This document shows, piece by piece, positions 45,278 through 57,510 of a stretch of DNA of 64,000 nucleotides. Within the stretch, counting starts at the first letter, position 1, and each line of letters starts with the position of its first letter. The notes under the pieces are model-generated. The model was given only the letters and a program-made list of their open reading frames with translations. It was not told where the DNA came from and made no database searches. This stretch comes from DAIDKA01 sp035487155 (GTDB lineage: Bacteria > Pseudomonadota > Gammaproteobacteria > Steroidobacterales > Steroidobacteraceae). The stretch is from the NCBI GenBank assembly GCA_035487155.1, contig DATHMK010000031.1, forward strand, positions 56,309-120,308, given 5' to 3'. The position numbers and the translations under genes were made by a program.

Positions 45278-45308
45278 TCAGTTCACCTTAGCCGTTAGAA
45301 TCGCCGTC

Positions 45309-45614
45309 ATGGACCTATCCGAGAACCAACGCCGCTTCCTGCGCGGTCGCGCTCATGCCCTCAAACCGATCATCCAGATCGGCGGCAAGGGATTGACCGA
45401 GGCCGTCGCCAAGGAAACCCAGCGGGCGCTGCAGGATCATGAACTGATCAAGGTGCGCGCCACGGCCGCCGACCGGGTGGCACGCGATGCGCTCATCGCC
45501 GAGCTCGTGGCCCGCACCAACAGCGCACTGGTCCAGCGCATCGGGCATGTCGCCGTGCTGTACCGCGCCAATGACGCCAAACCCGGCCTGATCATTCCCG
45601 ATCCAAACGCCTGA
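45309..45614 (+). CDS. yhbY: YhbY family RNA-binding protein (CRM domain)
   Basis: A 101-residue CRM-domain protein associated with 50S ribosome assembly. The domain is visible as LRGRAHALKPIIQIGGKGLTEAV (read in parts, with the conserved GKGG-like loop) and ALQDHELIKVR. The frame is open 132 bases further upstream, within rlmE antisense, but domain length fixes ATG 45309. No ribosome site precedes it, and a TAGAAT sequence (45296-45301) ends seven bases before ATG, suggesting a leaderless message. Converges with greA three bases away. Confidence 0.94.
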   Translation: MDLSENQRRFLRGRAHALKPIIQIGGKGLTEAVAKETQRALQDHELIKVRATAADRVARDALIAELVARTNSALVQRIGHVAVLYRANDAKPGLIIPDPNA

Positions 45615-45617
45615 TTC

Positions 45618-46087
45618 TCACAGCTTGACGGACACGATCTCGTAGGACTTGACGCCCCCCGGAGCGGCCACGTCCACGATGTCCCCTTCGGACTTGGCCA
45701 CCAGCGCGCGGGCGATGGGCGAGGTCACCGAAATGCGCCCGGCCTTCAGGTCCGCCTCATCCTCGCCCACGATCTGGTAGGTCAGGCGCGCGCCGCTGGC
45801 CTGGTCCTCCAGGTCCACCACGGCGCCGAACACCACCCGGCCATCCTTCGGCAAAGTGCTCGGATCGATGATCTCGGCGGTCGAGAGTTTCGACTCGACC
45901 TCGGCGATCCGCCCCTCGATGAAGCCCTGCTGCTCGCGTGCGGCGTGGTACTCGGCGTTCTCCGACAGGTCCCCGTGAGCGCGCGCCTCGGCGATGGCCT
46001 TGATCACATTGGGACGGTCTTCGGACTTCAGCCGCTTCAGCTCGCTGCGCAGCGCTTCGGCGCCGCGCAGCGTCATGGGAGTGCGTT

Positions 46088-46091
<4 letters not shown>
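45618..46091 (-). CDS. greA: Transcription elongation factor GreA
   Basis: A 157-residue factor that rescues stalled RNA polymerase. The coiled-coil N-terminal part carries the acidic tip DLSENAEYHAAREQQ, and the C-terminal FKBP-like domain has GRISVTSPIARAL. The start overlaps the carB stop by four bases. A carA-carB-greA operon is known in Pseudomonas aeruginosa. Confidence 0.97.
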
Positions 46092-49315
<3,224 letters not shown>

Positions 49316-49336
49316 TTCTCTTGGGCTCCTGAAGGC

Positions 49337-50497
49337 TTAGCGCTGGGCCTGGCGCAGCTGGTTCTGCAACCGTCTGAGCATGATCTGGTTGAAGCGCTCA
49401 AACAGCGGTTTCACATCGTGCGGTCCGGGACTGGCTTCCGGGTGCCCCTGGAAGCTGAACGCCGGACGGTCCTTGAAGGCCAGGCCCTGCAGGGAACCAT
49501 CGAACAGCGAGCGGTGGGTCGGCTTCACATTGGCCGGCAGCGTCGCCTCATCGACCGCAAAGCCATGATTCTGGCTGGTGATCATCACCCGGCCGCTCTC
49601 CAGATCCTGCACCGGATGATTCGCGCCATGGTGACCGAACTTCATCTTGATGGTGGCGGCGCCGGCCGCGAGGCCCATGATCTGGTGCCCCAGGCAGATG
49701 CCGAACAGGGGGATTTCGGCCTCGAGCAGCTCGCGGGTGGCCGCGATCGCATAGTCACAAGGCTCCGGGTCACCCGGGCCGTTGGAGAGGAACACGCCAT
49801 CGGGTGCCAGCTGCAGCACCTCGCGGGCACTGGTCTGCGCCGGCACCACCGTCATGCGGCAACCGGAGTCCGAGAGCATGCGCAGGATGTTGCGCTTGAC
49901 GCCAAAATCATAGGCCACCACGTGCAGGCGCTGATGCGCGCGGATGTTCTGCCGCCCGCTGTCCTGCCAGGTGTTGCCTTCATTCCACTGGAAGGGACGC
50001 TTGGTGGAGACCACCTTCGCCAGGTCCATGCCCTTCAGGCCCGGGAACTTGCCGGCCAGCTTGATGGCGGCCTGGTCGTCGACTTTTTCGCCGGTGACGA
50101 TGCAGCCGGCCTGCGCACCATACTCGCGCAGATGCCGGGTCAGGCGCCGGGTGTCGATACCGGCGATGGCGACGATCCTGCCGCGGGTGAGAAAATCGGC
50201 CAGCGGTTCGACCATGCGCCAGCTGCTGGCGCGCAGCGGCAGATCACGGATCACGAGGCCTGCGGCATACACCTGTGAGGATTCCAGATCCTCGGCATTG
50301 GTGCCGGTGTTGCCGATGTGAGGATAGGTCAGCGTGACGATCTGTCGCGCGTACGAGGGATCCGTCAGGATCTCCTGGTACCCGGTCAATGCAGTATTGA
50401 AAACGACTTCGCCAGTGGTGTTGCTTGGTGCTCCGATGGACTGGCCGCGGAAGATGGAACCGTCCGCCAGCGCCAGCACCGCAGGAAGATATGTCAT
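49337..50497 (-). CDS. carA: Carbamoyl-phosphate synthase small (glutaminase) subunit
   Basis: A 386-residue subunit releasing ammonia from glutamine for CarB. The N-terminal domain (FRGQSIGAPSNTTGEVVFNT, TYPHIGNTG) is followed by a class I glutaminase with the nucleophile Cys in PLFGICLGHQ and His/Glu in FQGHPEASPGP. ATG 50497 lies 33 bases after a strong terminator-like hairpin, which implies leader control. Confidence 0.97.
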   Translation of the reverse strand: MTYLPAVLALADGSIFRGQSIGAPSNTTGEVVFNTALTGYQEILTDPSYARQIVTLTYPHIGNTGTNAEDLESSQVYAAGLVIRDLPLRASSWRMVEPLADFLTRGRIVAIAGIDTRRLTRHLREYGAQAGCIVTGEKVDDQAAIKLAGKFPGLKGMDLAKVVSTKRPFQWNEGNTWQDSGRQNIRAHQRLHVVAYDFGVKRNILRMLSDSGCRMTVVPAQTSAREVLQLAPDGVFLSNGPGDPEPCDYAIAATRELLEAEIPLFGICLGHQIMGLAAGAATIKMKFGHHGANHPVQDLESGRVMITSQNHGFAVDEATLPANVKPTHRSLFDGSLQGLAFKDRPAFSFQGHPEASPGPHDVKPLFERFNQIMLRRLQNQLRQAQR

Positions 50498-50520
50498 GGT
50501 GCGTTCGCGCGCGTGCTGCA

Positions 50521-50563
50521 GATAAACAAAGCGGGAGGAGTTCTTGTTGGAACATCCTCCCGC
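50521..50563 (-). terminator. Intrinsic terminator/attenuator in the carA leader
   Basis: On the minus strand GCGGGAGGA (from 50563) pairs perfectly with TCCTCCCGC (to 50531), extended inside by GTTC/GAAC around a CAACAA loop, and is followed by TTTGTTTATC. This is a textbook intrinsic terminator form. It lies between dapB and carA, 33 bases before the carA ATG, leaving no room for a promoter between; any carA message must pass through it. Attenuation of carA is known in Pseudomonas aeruginosa. I find no convincing leader peptide here. Confidence 0.75.
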
Positions 50564-50722
50564 CTTGCATGGACTAACCCTCGCGGATTAGAAGTAAATC
50601 TTACGGGCCGGCACCCGGTGTGTCCATGCGATTCAATGACTTTTTTGTGTCCAGTACGGGACTCGGCGGCTACTGTATAAAGCTGCCCGCCCAGCCCACA
50701 TTCATCTCGTAACATACTGTTC

Positions 50723-51520
50723 CTAAAGAATAATGTCCCGCATGAAATAATGCCCGGGGGCCCGCCCGGCCAACCACGCGGCCGCATCCAGAGCACCGCG
50801 GGCAAAGACGTTCCTGTCCGTAGCGCGGTGCGACAAAACCACTTGCTCTCCTGTTGCGGCGAAGACCACGGTATGGTCACCGACGATATCCCCGGCCCGC
50901 ACCACCGCAAAGCCGATGTCCCCCTCGCGGCGCTGCCCGGCGCGCTCATGGGCCGACACGGCGCTCAGTTCCTGACCGCGCGCCTGCGCCACGGCGTGAC
51001 CCAGCGCCAGGGCCGTGCCCGAGGGTGCATCTTTTTTCATCCGATGGTGCGCCTCGATGATCTCCACATCGAAATTCAGCGGCAGGGTCTGCGCGGCCTG
51101 ACGCACCAGTTCCAGAAGCAGCGTGACCCCCAGGCTGGTGTTGGCCGCAATCAGCAGCGCGATGTGGCGCGCGGCGCGCTCGATTTCCGGTTTCAGTTCC
51201 GCCGCGAGGCCGGTGGTGCCCACCAGCAGCGGCTTGCCGGCGGCAACACAGGCCGCCAGATTCGATGCCGTGGCCGGGGACTGCGAGAAGTCGATGGCGC
51301 AGTCGCAGTCGGCAAGCGCCGCGGCGACATCTGCGGTCACGATCACCCCCAATCGTCCCACGCCCGCCAGTTCGCCCACGTCGCGCCCCAGGTGCACGCT
51401 GCCGGCGTGGGTCGCCGCACCGGTGATGCGCACGTTCGGACGTTCCTTGGCCACCCGCACCAACGCCTGGCCCATGCGCCCCGTGGCACCGATCAGCAGC
51501 ACGCGCAAGCTGGCGCTCAT
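50723..51520 (-). CDS. dapB: 4-hydroxy-tetrahydrodipicolinate reductase
   Basis: A 265-residue NAD(P)H enzyme of lysine and diaminopimelate synthesis. GATGRMGQALVRV binds the nucleotide; GTTGL, EAHHRMKKDAPSGTAL (catalytic His and Lys) follow. Its ATG overlaps the dnaJ stop, so it is coupled to the chaperone operon, a neighbourhood also seen in Pseudomonas. Confidence 0.97.
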   Translation of the reverse strand: MSASLRVLLIGATGRMGQALVRVAKERPNVRITGAATHAGSVHLGRDVGELAGVGRLGVIVTADVAAALADCDCAIDFSQSPATASNLAACVAAGKPLLVGTTGLAAELKPEIERAARHIALLIAANTSLGVTLLLELVRQAAQTLPLNFDVEIIEAHHRMKKDAPSGTALALGHAVAQARGQELSAVSAHERAGQRREGDIGFAVVRAGDIVGDHTVVFAATGEQVVLSHRATDRNVFARGALDAAAWLAGRAPGHYFMRDIIL

Positions 51521-52650
51521 TCCTTTTCACCTTTGGAGAAGAAACTCTTCACCCCTTCCAGGAAGCCCTTCTGGCGCGGCGCATGGTGCCCGCCGCGCAG
51601 CGTCTCATCCAGCCGCCTGATCAACTCGCGCTGTTCCGCGGACAGCTTCACCGGGGTCTCGATCACCACCTTGCAGAACAGGTCGCCGCGGGCGCCGCCG
51701 CGCACCGGCTTCACACCCTTGTCGCGCAGCCTGAACACCCGGCCCGACTGAGATTCGGCCGGAATCTTGATGGTGACATCGCCATCCAGCGTGGGCACCT
51801 CCAGCGTACCGCCCAGCGCCGCGGTGGCAAAACTGATCGGCACCTCGCAGGACAGATGTTCACCCTCGCGCTGGAAGATGGCGTGTTCATGCACCCGCAC
51901 CTCCACATACAGGTCCCCGGATGGACCCCCGTTGCGGCCCGCCTCGCCCTCACCGGTGAGCCGGATGCGATCCCCGGTGTCCACGCCGGCCGGAATCTTC
52001 ACCGACAGCTTCTTGGCGCGTCGCACCCGTCCCTGGCCCAGGCAGGTGTCGCAGGGATTGCGTACCACCGTGCCCATGCCGCGACAGCGCGGACAGGTCT
52101 GCTGCAGCTGGAAGAAGCCCTGCGACACCCGCACCTGGCCGTTGCCGTCGCAGGTCTCGCAGGTGACCGGCTGGCTGCCCTTGGCGGCCCCGGTGCCGTG
52201 GCAGGTCGGGCATTCATCGAGCTTCGGCAGCTCCACCTCCAGGGTGTGGCCAAACACCGCCTGACCCAGGTCCAGTTCGATCTCATAGCGCAGGTCGGCG
52301 CCACGGAACACCTGGGAGCGGCCACCGCCGCGACGGCCGCCGCCGAAGATATCGCCGAACACGTCGCCGAAGATGTCGCTGAAGGCATCCGCCCCGCGCT
52401 GGCCCGCGCCGCGCTGCGCGGCGGCTTCCAGCCCGGCATGGCCATGCTGATCATAGATGGCGCGCTTGTGCCCATCGCCGAGTACCTCGGCGGCTTCCTT
52501 GGCTTCCTTGAATTTCTCTTCGGCCTCGTGATCCCCGGGATTGCGATCCGGATGGAACTTCATTGCCAGACGGCGATACGCTTTTTTGATATCGGCCTCG
52601 GATGCCGTCTTGGCGACATCCAGAATCTTGTAGTAATCGCGCTTAGCCAT
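51517..52650 (-). CDS. dnaJ: Chaperone DnaJ
   Basis: A 377-residue co-chaperone stimulating DnaK ATPase. The J domain has the HPD motif (MKFHPDRNPGD), followed by a Gly-rich region (GGGRRGGGRS) and four zinc repeats CPTCHGTG, CETCDGNG, CPRCRGMG, CDTCLGQG, then the substrate-binding C-terminal domain. ATG 52650 (MAKRDYYK) is the family start; two extra upstream codons begin with GTG. Confidence 0.97.
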   Translation of the reverse strand: MAKRDYYKILDVAKTASEADIKKAYRRLAMKFHPDRNPGDHEAEEKFKEAKEAAEVLGDGHKRAIYDQHGHAGLEAAAQRGAGQRGADAFSDIFGDVFGDIFGGGRRGGGRSQVFRGADLRYEIELDLGQAVFGHTLEVELPKLDECPTCHGTGAAKGSQPVTCETCDGNGQVRVSQGFFQLQQTCPRCRGMGTVVRNPCDTCLGQGRVRRAKKLSVKIPAGVDTGDRIRLTGEGEAGRNGGPSGDLYVEVRVHEHAIFQREGEHLSCEVPISFATAALGGTLEVPTLDGDVTIKIPAESQSGRVFRLRDKGVKPVRGGARGDLFCKVVIETPVKLSAEQRELIRRLDETLRGGHHAPRQKGFLEGVKSFFSKGEKE

Positions 52651-52682
52651 GCCCACCCTGCCGAACCCTTAAACACGTCAAA

Positions 52683-52731
52683 GCCGCCGTGCCCTGGTCC
52701 TCCGGTGGCGGATGGACCCAAGCGCGGCGGC
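52683..52731 (-). repeat. Nested stem-loop between dnaK and dnaJ
   Basis: Three stacked inverted repeats: 52683-52689/52725-52731 (GCCGCCG/CGGCGGC), 52696-52700/52714-52718 (GGTCC/GGACC) and 52701-52704/52709-52712 (TCCG/CGGA). Without a T-run it is unlikely to terminate. It may protect the dnaK 3' end or lower dnaJ expression relative to dnaK. Confidence 0.5.
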
Positions 52732-52750
52732 ATTTGGTTCGCCGGTGCGC

Positions 52751-54709
52751 TTAGGAAGCGCGGCGATCCTTGTCCTTGACCTCTTCGAACTCAGCGTCGA
52801 CCACATCGTCCTTGGCTCCGGTGCCTCCGGCGCCCGCGGCACCGGCATCGGCACCGCCAGGCTGCGCACCGGCCGCGCCGGCGGCGCCCTGGGTGTCCGC
52901 ATAGGCGCGCTGCGCAATCTTCGCGGAGGCCTGCGCCAGCGCCTCGGTCTTGCGCGTGATCACATCCTTGTCATCACCCTTGAGCGCGGTGCGCAGATCC
53001 GACAGTGCGGATTCGGCCGCCGCCCGCTCACCGGCCTCGACCTTGTCGCCGAGCTCCTTGAGGGAACTCTCGACGCTGTGGATCAGCCCATCGGCCTTGT
53101 TGCGCGTCTCCACCAGCTCACGGAACTTGCGATCCTCCTCGGCGTGCGCCTCGGCGTCGCGCACCATGCGCTTGATCTCCTCCTCATTCAGGCCGCTCGA
53201 GGCCTTGATGATGATCTTCTGCTCCTTGCCGGTTGCCTTGTCCTTGGCCGACACATTCAGGATGCCGTTGGCGTCGATGTCGAAGGACACCTCGATCTGC
53301 GGCATGCCGCGCGGCGCCGGCGGAATGTCGGTGAGGTCGAACTTGCCCAGGGACTTGTTGTCCCCGGCCCGGTCGCGCTCGCCCTGCAGCACATGGATGG
53401 TGACCGCCGTCTGGCTGTCATCGGCGGTGGAGAAGGTCTGCGCGGCACGCGTGGGGATGGTGGTGTTCTTCTCGATCAGCTTGGTCATCACCCCGCCCAG
53501 GGTCTCGATACCCAGCGACAGCGGCGTGACATCCAGCAGCAGCACATCCTTGACGTCACCGGCCAGCACGCCACCCTGGATGGCAGCGCCCACGGCGACC
53601 GCCTCATCCGGGTTCACGTCCTTGCGCGGCTCCTTGCCGAAGAAGTCCTTCACGTACTTCTGCACCAGCGGCATGCGTGTCTGGCCACCGACCAGGATGA
53701 CCTCGGCCACATCGCTGGCCGCCAGGCCTGCATCCTTGAGCGCCACGCGGCACGGATCCACGGTCTTCTTGACCAGATCCTCCACCAGGGATTCCAGTTT
53801 GGCGCGGGTGAGCTTGATGTTCAGGTGCTTCGGACCCGAGGCATCGGCCGTGATGTACGGCAGGTTCACGTCGGTCTGCTGGGTCGAGGACAGTTCGATC
53901 TTGGCCTTCTCGGCCGCTTCCTTCAGGCGCTGCATGGCCAGAGGATCCTTGCGCACATCGACGCCGGACTCCTTCAGGAACTCCTCGCCCAGGAAGTTGA
54001 TGACCCGCAGGTCGAAGTCCTCACCGCCCAGGAAGGTGTCGCCATTGGTGGAGAGCACCTCGAACTGGCGCTCACCGTCCACTTCGGCGATCTCGATGAT
54101 GGACACGTCGAAGGTGCCGCCGCCCAGGTCATAGACGGCGATCTTGCGATCCCCGCCGGACTTGTCCAGGCCATAGGCCAGGGCCGCCGCGGTGGGTTCG
54201 TTGATGATGCGCTTCACGTCCAGCCCCGCGATGCGACCCGCATCCTTGGTGGCCTGACGCTGGCTGTCGTTGAAGTACGCCGGGACGGTGATGACCGCCT
54301 CGGTGACCGTCTCGCCGAGGTAGTCCTCGGCGGTCTTCTTCATTTTCATGAGCACCCGCGCCGAGATCTCCGGCGGTGCCATGCTCTTGCCCTGCACCTC
54401 GACCCAGGCATCGCCATTGTCGGCGCGGACAATCTTGTAGGGGACCATCTTCACGTCACGCTGCACGACATCATCGGAGAACTTGCGGCCGATGAGGCGC
54501 TTCACCGCGAACAGGGTGTTCTGCGGGTTCGTGACCGCCTGGCGTTTGGCCGGCTGGCCGACGATGACCTCATTGTCCTTGGTGAATGCGACCACCGAGG
54601 GCGTGGTGCGGTCGCCTTCGGCGTTCTCGATGACGCGCGGCTTGCCGCCTTCCATGATGGCCACGCACGAGTTGGTCGTGCCCAGGTCGATGCCGATGAT
54701 CTTTGCCAT
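52751..54709 (-). CDS. dnaK: Chaperone DnaK (Hsp70)
   Basis: A 652-residue Hsp70. The ATPase domain starts IIGIDLGTTNSCVAIMEGG and contains the phosphate loops DLGGGTFDVSI and VGGQTRMPLVQ. The linker and substrate domain follow (LLLDVTPLSLGIETLGGVMTKLI, read in parts). The C-terminus is Gly/Ala-rich and ends EEFEEVKDKDRRAS-like instead of the usual EEVKDDKK. Second chaperone gene after grpE. Confidence 0.98.
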   Translation of the reverse strand: MAKIIGIDLGTTNSCVAIMEGGKPRVIENAEGDRTTPSVVAFTKDNEVIVGQPAKRQAVTNPQNTLFAVKRLIGRKFSDDVVQRDVKMVPYKIVRADNGDAWVEVQGKSMAPPEISARVLMKMKKTAEDYLGETVTEAVITVPAYFNDSQRQATKDAGRIAGLDVKRIINEPTAAALAYGLDKSGGDRKIAVYDLGGGTFDVSIIEIAEVDGERQFEVLSTNGDTFLGGEDFDLRVINFLGEEFLKESGVDVRKDPLAMQRLKEAAEKAKIELSSTQQTDVNLPYITADASGPKHLNIKLTRAKLESLVEDLVKKTVDPCRVALKDAGLAASDVAEVILVGGQTRMPLVQKYVKDFFGKEPRKDVNPDEAVAVGAAIQGGVLAGDVKDVLLLDVTPLSLGIETLGGVMTKLIEKNTTIPTRAAQTFSTADDSQTAVTIHVLQGERDRAGDNKSLGKFDLTDIPPAPRGMPQIEVSFDIDANGILNVSAKDKATGKEQKIIIKASSGLNEEEIKRMVRDAEAHAEEDRKFRELVETRNKADGLIHSVESSLKELGDKVEAGERAAAESALSDLRTALKGDDKDVITRKTEALAQASAKIAQRAYADTQGAAGAAGAQPGGADAGAAGAGGTGAKDDVVDAEFEEVKDKDRRAS

Positions 54710-54758
54710 GTACTTAACTCCGCGAATTCTCTTTTAGGTCCGTTCCCGCACTGCACTT

Positions 54759-54785
54759 TCTGGGTGCAGCGCCGGACAATTCAAG
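54759..54785 (-). promoter_or_regulatory. Possible heat-shock (sigma-32-like) promoter before dnaK
   Basis: On the minus strand CTTGAA (54780-54785) and, 15 bases on, CCCAGA (54759-54764) resemble the sigma-32 pattern CTTGAA/CCCATNT. The second element lies inside a small stem, CTGCAC/GTGCAG (54751-54769). The match is partial. Confidence 0.3.
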
Positions 54786-54805
54786 TCCTTCCGTCCCGTC
54801 CTGCT

Positions 54806-55342
54806 TCAGCCGGGCGCCCGGGCCACGATGACCCGCGCCGGCCGCAGCAGCCGTCCGCCGAGCTCAAAGCCCTGCTGCACCACCTGCAGTACCGCATTGG
54901 GTTCGGCAGTGGTGGATTCCCGGGCCATCACCGCTTCGTGCCGCGCCGGATCGAAGGGCTCACCGGCAGGGTCGATGGCACGGATGTTCAATTTCTCGAA
55001 GGCTTTGACCAGAAGCTTCAGCGTTGCCTCCTGACCCTCCGCCAGACTCTTGGCATCCGCGCGCGCCGCATTGCTCACGGCGCCCTGCAGACTGTCCAGT
55101 ACCGGCAGCAGTTCGATGGCGAACTTCTCCAGCCCATAGCGGCTGGCGTTCTCCACGTCACGCTGGGCGCGCTTGCGCACATTGTCCAGCTCCGCCACGG
55201 CCCGCAGATACTGGTCCTTGTGGGTGCCGGCCAACTGCTGGGCTTCCGCTAAAGCCTGTCGCAGCTGAGCCAGGTCCGGATTGCGGGTATCGCCATTGAG
55301 CGGCTGCGCCGCATCCGGCGAGGAAGCCTCTGCCCCAGTCAT
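54806..55342 (-). CDS. grpE: Nucleotide exchange factor GrpE
   Basis: A 178-residue factor that releases ADP from DnaK. A long N-terminal helix (LAQLRQALAEAQQLAGTHKDQYLRAVAELDN, read in parts) leads to the beta domain (PFDPARHEAVMARES, VLQVVQQGFELGGRLLRPARVIVA). ATG 55342 is preferred to the upstream TTG because GGAG lies six bases before it. 70 bases after hrcA. Confidence 0.96.
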   Translation of the reverse strand: MTGAEASSPDAAQPLNGDTRNPDLAQLRQALAEAQQLAGTHKDQYLRAVAELDNVRKRAQRDVENASRYGLEKFAIELLPVLDSLQGAVSNAARADAKSLAEGQEATLKLLVKAFEKLNIRAIDPAGEPFDPARHEAVMARESTTAEPNAVLQVVQQGFELGGRLLRPARVIVARAPG

Positions 55343-55412
55343 CAAGTTCTCCAAAAAAACAATAACTTGCGCAACCAGACAGGGTCGCGCCTGCCACTCA
55401 CGGCGTCGCAGA

Positions 55413-56492
55413 TTAGCTGATTCCTGAGGGCGTGCGCCTTGAATTCAAGGCAGCGCCGAGCAATTTCGCCGTCACGTCCACGATGGGGATGACGCGCTCA
55501 TAGGCCATGCGCATCGGGCCGATGACGCCCAGCACGCCCACGACCTGGTCGCCGAGCGAATACGGCGCGGTCACCAGGCTGCAGTCATCCAGGATCTGGT
55601 AGCCGGAGGCATGGCCGATGAAGATCTGTACGCCCTGGGCCTTCAGACTGTGATCGAGCAGGTGCAGGAAGTCGCGGCGCTCGTTGAAGGCCTCGAACAG
55701 GCGCTTGAGCTTCTCCACACTGGAGAGCTCCCCGACCCCCATGAGGTTGGTCTCACCGGCAATCACATAGTCCATCCGCTCCGGCGCGGCATCTCCCATG
55801 TTGAAGACCTGCTGCGCCATGGTGATGGCATCCAGCATGATCTGGTTCATGGTCTCGCGCGTCTCGCGCATCTGCTTGAGGATTTCCTGACGCACCTCGC
55901 TGGGGGAGCGTCCCACGAAGTGCTGGTTGAGGAAGTTCGCCGCCCGCCGCAGCTCCTCGGGCTGAAAACCACGCTCCAGCTGGATGATGCGGTTCTGCAC
56001 CTCGCTGTTGTTCAGTACCAGCACTGCCAGCACTCGATTCTCGGACAGCGGCACGAACTCAATATGGGTGATCGAGGCTTGCTGGGCACTGGGCAGTGTC
56101 ACCACCCCGGCCAGCTGGGTCACGCTGGAGAGCAGCTGTGAGGCTGTCGCCACCAGCGCCTTGGCATCGTGGCCGCTGTCCAGCTGGCGCCGAAACTCGG
56201 TCACCGAGTCCGGATCCAGCGGCTGCACCCGCAGCAGCGTATCCACGAAGAACCGATAACCCTTGTCGGTGGGCACTCGGCCCGCCGAGGTATGCGGCGA
56301 GGCGACGAAGCCCAGCTCCTCCAGATCCGCCATGACATTGCGGACGGTCGCCGAACTGAGATTAAGTCCACTGTCGCGCGAGAGGCTGCGCGAGCCCACC
56401 GGCTGCCCGTCGCGTATATAGCTCTCCACCAGGATCCGCAGCAGGCGCTGAGCCCGGTCGTTGAGCGTCTCGTCACGGACATCTGAAGACAT
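55413..56492 (-). CDS. hrcA: Heat-inducible transcription repressor HrcA
   Basis: A 359-residue repressor of chaperone genes, which binds CIRCE elements. The winged-helix N-terminus (LNDRAQRLLRILVESYIRDGQPVGSRSL, SSATVRNVMADLEELGFV) and the GAF-like core with HTSAGRVPTDKGYRFFVD are diagnostic. It leads the hrcA-grpE-dnaK-dnaJ operon, an arrangement also known in Xanthomonas. I found no TTAGCACTC-type CIRCE within the window, so its targets may include groESL elsewhere. Confidence 0.96.
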   Translation of the reverse strand: MSSDVRDETLNDRAQRLLRILVESYIRDGQPVGSRSLSRDSGLNLSSATVRNVMADLEELGFVASPHTSAGRVPTDKGYRFFVDTLLRVQPLDPDSVTEFRRQLDSGHDAKALVATASQLLSSVTQLAGVVTLPSAQQASITHIEFVPLSENRVLAVLVLNNSEVQNRIIQLERGFQPEELRRAANFLNQHFVGRSPSEVRQEILKQMRETRETMNQIMLDAITMAQQVFNMGDAAPERMDYVIAGETNLMGVGELSSVEKLKRLFEAFNERRDFLHLLDHSLKAQGVQIFIGHASGYQILDDCSLVTAPYSLGDQVVGVLGVIGPMRMAYERVIPIVDVTAKLLGAALNSRRTPSGIS

Positions 56493-56614
56493 ACCTTAGG
56501 CGAAGCTAGCGACCGCGATGCGGCCCGTCAAGCAAGCTCTGTTCCACCTTATTGGACAATTGTCGGTCGATTCCGCCCTTGGGCCACGCTCGGGCCCATG
56601 CTACAAAGGCGCCA

Positions 56615-57508
56615 ATGACACCCTCGATACGCGTGTGCGCGCTCATTGGCCGGTTTTCCGACCCCCGGGTGGCTGAGTCGGCCGGGACGCTGTTGCCGCA
56701 CCTCATCGAGCGTGGGGTCAGCATCCTGGCGCATGAGAGTCCCGGGGACATCCCGGGCGCTGCCGGGGTGAAAATCGTCTCCGAAGCCGAGCTGGCCGCC
56801 CGCGCCGACCTCATCATCGCCATCGGCGGGGATGGCACGCTGCTGTATGCGGCGCGCCTGGCCACCGCGCGGCGCGTACCGCTGCTGGGCATCAACCGCG
56901 GCCGCCTGGGCTTCCTCACCGATGTGCTGCCGCAGGAGGTGCTGGCTTGCGTGGACGCTGCCCTGGACGGGGGCTGCGAGGTCGACCAGCGGCCGCTGCT
57001 CACCACCTCCTTGGTGACCGAAGGCGCCAGCCGCAGCACCGGGCTGGCGCTCAACGACATCGTGGTCCAGAAGCTCGCCACCGGCAGCATGATGGACTTC
57101 GAGACCTGGATCGACGGCCGCTACCTCAACACCCATGCCGGCGACGGCATTGTCATCGCCAGCGCCACCGGCTCCACCGCCTATGCGCTCTCCTGCGGCG
57201 GTCCCATCGTCGATCCGCACCTCGAGGTGCTGGTCATCGCGCCCATCTGTCCGCACACCCTCTCCGACCGCCCGATCGTGGTTTCCGCCCGCGCCAGCAT
57301 CGAAATCCGGCTGCTGGAGCGGCCCGAAAGCCGCGCCCAGGTGGTGTGCGACGGGTTCGTGCTGGGGGATGTCCTGCCCTGCGACCGGGTGCAGATCCGC
57401 CAGTCCCCGGACAGCGTGACGCTGCTGCATCCTCCGGGATACGACTATTTCCGCCTGTTGCGCTCCAAGCTGCACTGGGGCCGCGGCAGCACGGACCGCT
57501 CGCGCTGA
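56615..57508 (+). CDS. nadK: NAD kinase
   Basis: A 297-residue enzyme making NADP from NAD. The nucleotide motif IIAIGGDGTLLYAAR, GINRGRLGFLTD, the ND pair (ALNDIVV) and GDGIVIASATGSTAYALSCGGPIV (read in parts) are all present. The open frame runs 63 bases further upstream, but ATG 56615 (MTPSIRV) fits family length. Divergent from hrcA, and followed two bases later by recN. Confidence 0.96.
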   Translation: MTPSIRVCALIGRFSDPRVAESAGTLLPHLIERGVSILAHESPGDIPGAAGVKIVSEAELAARADLIIAIGGDGTLLYAARLATARRVPLLGINRGRLGFLTDVLPQEVLACVDAALDGGCEVDQRPLLTTSLVTEGASRSTGLALNDIVVQKLATGSMMDFETWIDGRYLNTHAGDGIVIASATGSTAYALSCGGPIVDPHLEVLVIAPICPHTLSDRPIVVSARASIEIRLLERPESRAQVVCDGFVLGDVLPCDRVQIRQSPDSVTLLHPPGYDYFRLLRSKLHWGRGSTDRSR

Positions 57509-57510
57509 CC

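Noticed and set aside
50494..50712. A 73-codon leader frame reading into carA, with its stop overlapping the carA ATG
   Set aside because: No ribosome site, it runs through the terminator hairpin, and its composition is not convincing; the overlap is probably chance.
52712..55252. An 846-codon open frame on the plus strand across dnaK and grpE
   Set aside because: It is antisense to two certain chaperone genes; such mirror frames are expected in high-GC DNA and its translation is low-complexity (His, Leu, Arg, Gly).
56555..56564. Palindrome GACAATTGTC between hrcA and nadK
   Set aside because: Only 10 bp, no flanking symmetry, and no clear promoter elements around it.
55343..56614. A CIRCE element for HrcA near hrcA or grpE
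   Set aside because: No TTAGCACTC/GAGTGCTAA pair found in the upstream regions.
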